From NCBI GenBank assembly GCA_963556145.1, contig OY744470.1:1984001-2048000 (forward strand): a stretch of 64,000 nucleotides of DNA. Reading direction: 5' to 3'. The stretch comes from Hygrocybe punicea. Taxonomy: Eukaryota > Basidiomycota > Agaricomycetes > Agaricales > Hygrophoraceae. A program made the position numbers and the translations under genes. Shown in pieces: positions 63,014-64,000 of this stretch (position 1 is the stretch's first letter; each line of letters opens with the position of its first letter). The notes below the pieces were generated by a model. That model made no database searches and was not told where the DNA came from. It saw only the letters and a program-made list of their open reading frames with translations.

Positions 63014-64000
63014 TTGGATGGGGCTGGGGATGTCCCATGGGCATCCGCCTCGTTTCTGTCGTCCGTTGCCCCCGTCCCTGTTCCCGTGCTCGCTGTCCTC
63101 ATCGTCGCCATTGTCATCGTCCCCGTTGCCATCATCCTTCTTGTCCCAGTCTCCGTTGTCCTCATTGTCCCGTTCCCCCGTTGTCGTCTTCCCGTTGTCG
63201 TAGTTGCCGTTCCCGCTTTGTCGTCGTCTTCCCGTTCTCACCGTCGTTGCGTTCGTCATCATTCTTGTCTTCGTTTACCCCGTCGTCCTCATTCCTGTCG
63301 TCCTCGTTCTTGCTGTCATGGTCGGCCTGGGTTGTCCCCGTTCTCAGCTGCGTCCCATCTGCTTGTTGCTGTTGCCGTGTTCGCGTTCGTTTGGCGCGAG
63401 GGTGCGGGAAAAAAACCTAAAAGTATTTAAGTAGTTAGTAGAATAAATGAATAAATGAATAGAATGCTTACCTGGGGTGCCCTGGCACCCACACCCGTTG
63501 CCGTGTCATTGTTGTTGAAGGAAATCATATGTCATGGGACCGTGACAGTACCCATGAGCTAACCCGTGAAAACCCGTACCCGGCGGCATGGGTACGGGTT
63601 TGTCACGGGTCCTGATGTGGCTACCCATACCCGTACCCAGGCCTACCTGTAGGAAAAACCCGGACGGGTTCATGTACCCGTGCAATACACTAGTCTGGGG
63701 GGATGTACGTTGTTGTCACGACATCCTGTTACAGCTGTACGACCATTCCACCCACCTTTCAGAACTTTGGAAGCCATGGTTCAGCCTTGACTGTCGTCCG
63801 TGTCGAGGCCTTGGTCAACGATGTTTATGCCAATTTGGGACTTCATCTTAATTACATCCTTCCTTTTGCTGCCGTTCCCGAGGTTGGGTGGGGAATTAAT
63901 GGTGTAAGTGGCAAGTCAGAACTTGCCCATCATATCATGATGATTAACCTCCTCAGGATCCTTGGTGCAGTCAAAAATAAGAAGGCTAGCCGTCACTTTG

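Larger units (their letters stand above)
62516..63692. mobile_element. Small non-autonomous hAT-like element, copy 2
   Basis: 1,177 bp with ends TAGTTAATGGCACGGGTA and complement of TAGTGTATTGCACGGGTA; perfect 8-bp duplication GTCTGGGG (62508-62515; 63693-63700). Removing it restores the FAS2 reading LLSGGMYVVVTTS. Ends beginning TAGT with an 8-bp duplication fit the hAT superfamily. Three CTCGCGA hairpins lie inside; the rest is GC-rich pyrimidine repeats without a gene. Confidence 0.88.
61209..64000 (+). pseudogene. FAS2: Fatty acid synthase alpha subunit (FAS2) fragment, decayed
   Basis: Reads as the stretch between ACP and the ketoreductase domain: WLDSVVAIYAQRSGISLSAG, FLKFQAKQEQFAAQHVKLYM, FDKEKANSAALQAR, YYDIIFGRLATIDRDITAHA, YMQYNIGQCDEKRGKNYKLA, then the ketoreductase start LFHLKRKVGTNWEYSNNLT and GVGKGSIGIEILKSLLSGG. 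After the insert 62516-63692 it resumes MYVVVTTSCYSC...NLGLHLNYILPFAAVPE and KSELAHHIMMINLLRILGAV, running off the window. Stops fall inside conserved words: TAG after SAALQAR, TAG in SSWN(W)ARQ near 61642, TAA near 62057 before MASG. Extra DNA at ~61895-61990 may be an old intron. The ancestral protein is the cytosolic FAS alpha chain; this copy is dead and a working FAS2 should exist elsewhere. Confidence 0.88.

Overview
The window looks like nuclear DNA of a basidiomycete mushroom (Agaricomycetes). The evidence is dense GT-AG introns of about 37-94 nt and families typical of that class: a kinase-like gene ending just past its DFD motif, a NACHT-WD40 gene, a DUF4470/MYND gene, a KDZ transposase, an Agaricomycete-type Ty3/gypsy element and a FAS2 relic. 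I found no rRNA or tRNA gene and no CRISPR array. Species is not assignable by eye.

Bases 1-18,963 are the gene-bearing part. In order they hold: a 5'-cut kinase-like gene (+); a 424-bp TA-flanked MITE; a NACHT-WD40 pseudogene (-) fused head-to-head at about 4,640 to a truncated copy of a second gene (+); an RNase H gene (+); a seven-exon M28 vacuolar membrane protease (+); a small gene made of one domain twice (-); the complete parent of the truncated copy (-, 13,284-14,381); and a 1,177-residue MYND gene (+). The same 3'-UTR sequence occurs three times here.

Bases 18,964-45,461 can be read as one nested set of transposons. The outermost is a decayed pogo-like element with TA target duplications and a Ulp1-protease/DDE-transposase gene. 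A hAT-like long palindrome (19,017-40,277; 8-bp duplication) sits in its terminal region. One arm of the palindrome holds a short-LTR element (20,030-24,011), which itself holds a 1,652-bp solo LTR. The other arm holds a small hAT element (24,828-26,034) and a full element with 1,652-bp LTRs (26,128-39,750). One of those LTRs is split by a 7,257-bp element (27,325-34,581) whose arms are long mirror copies filled with a minisatellite. Most junctions have a target duplication, and three have a matching empty site elsewhere in the window. The outer gene is further hit by a LINE fragment, a solo short LTR and several in-frame stops.

Bases 45,462-64,000 hold a 5'-truncated KDZ transposase pseudogene, a satellite-like tandem array of self-complementary units, a 1.05-kb palindrome, and a largely intact Ty3/gypsy element (51,477-61,208). 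That element carries an extra spliced gene on the opposite strand, coding for a coiled-coil protein with a Zn2Cys6-like cluster. The gypsy element and a second small hAT element both lie inside a decayed fatty-acid-synthase alpha (FAS2) copy that runs off the right edge. All gene calls come from reading translations and splice sites by eye; family names were not checked by any search.
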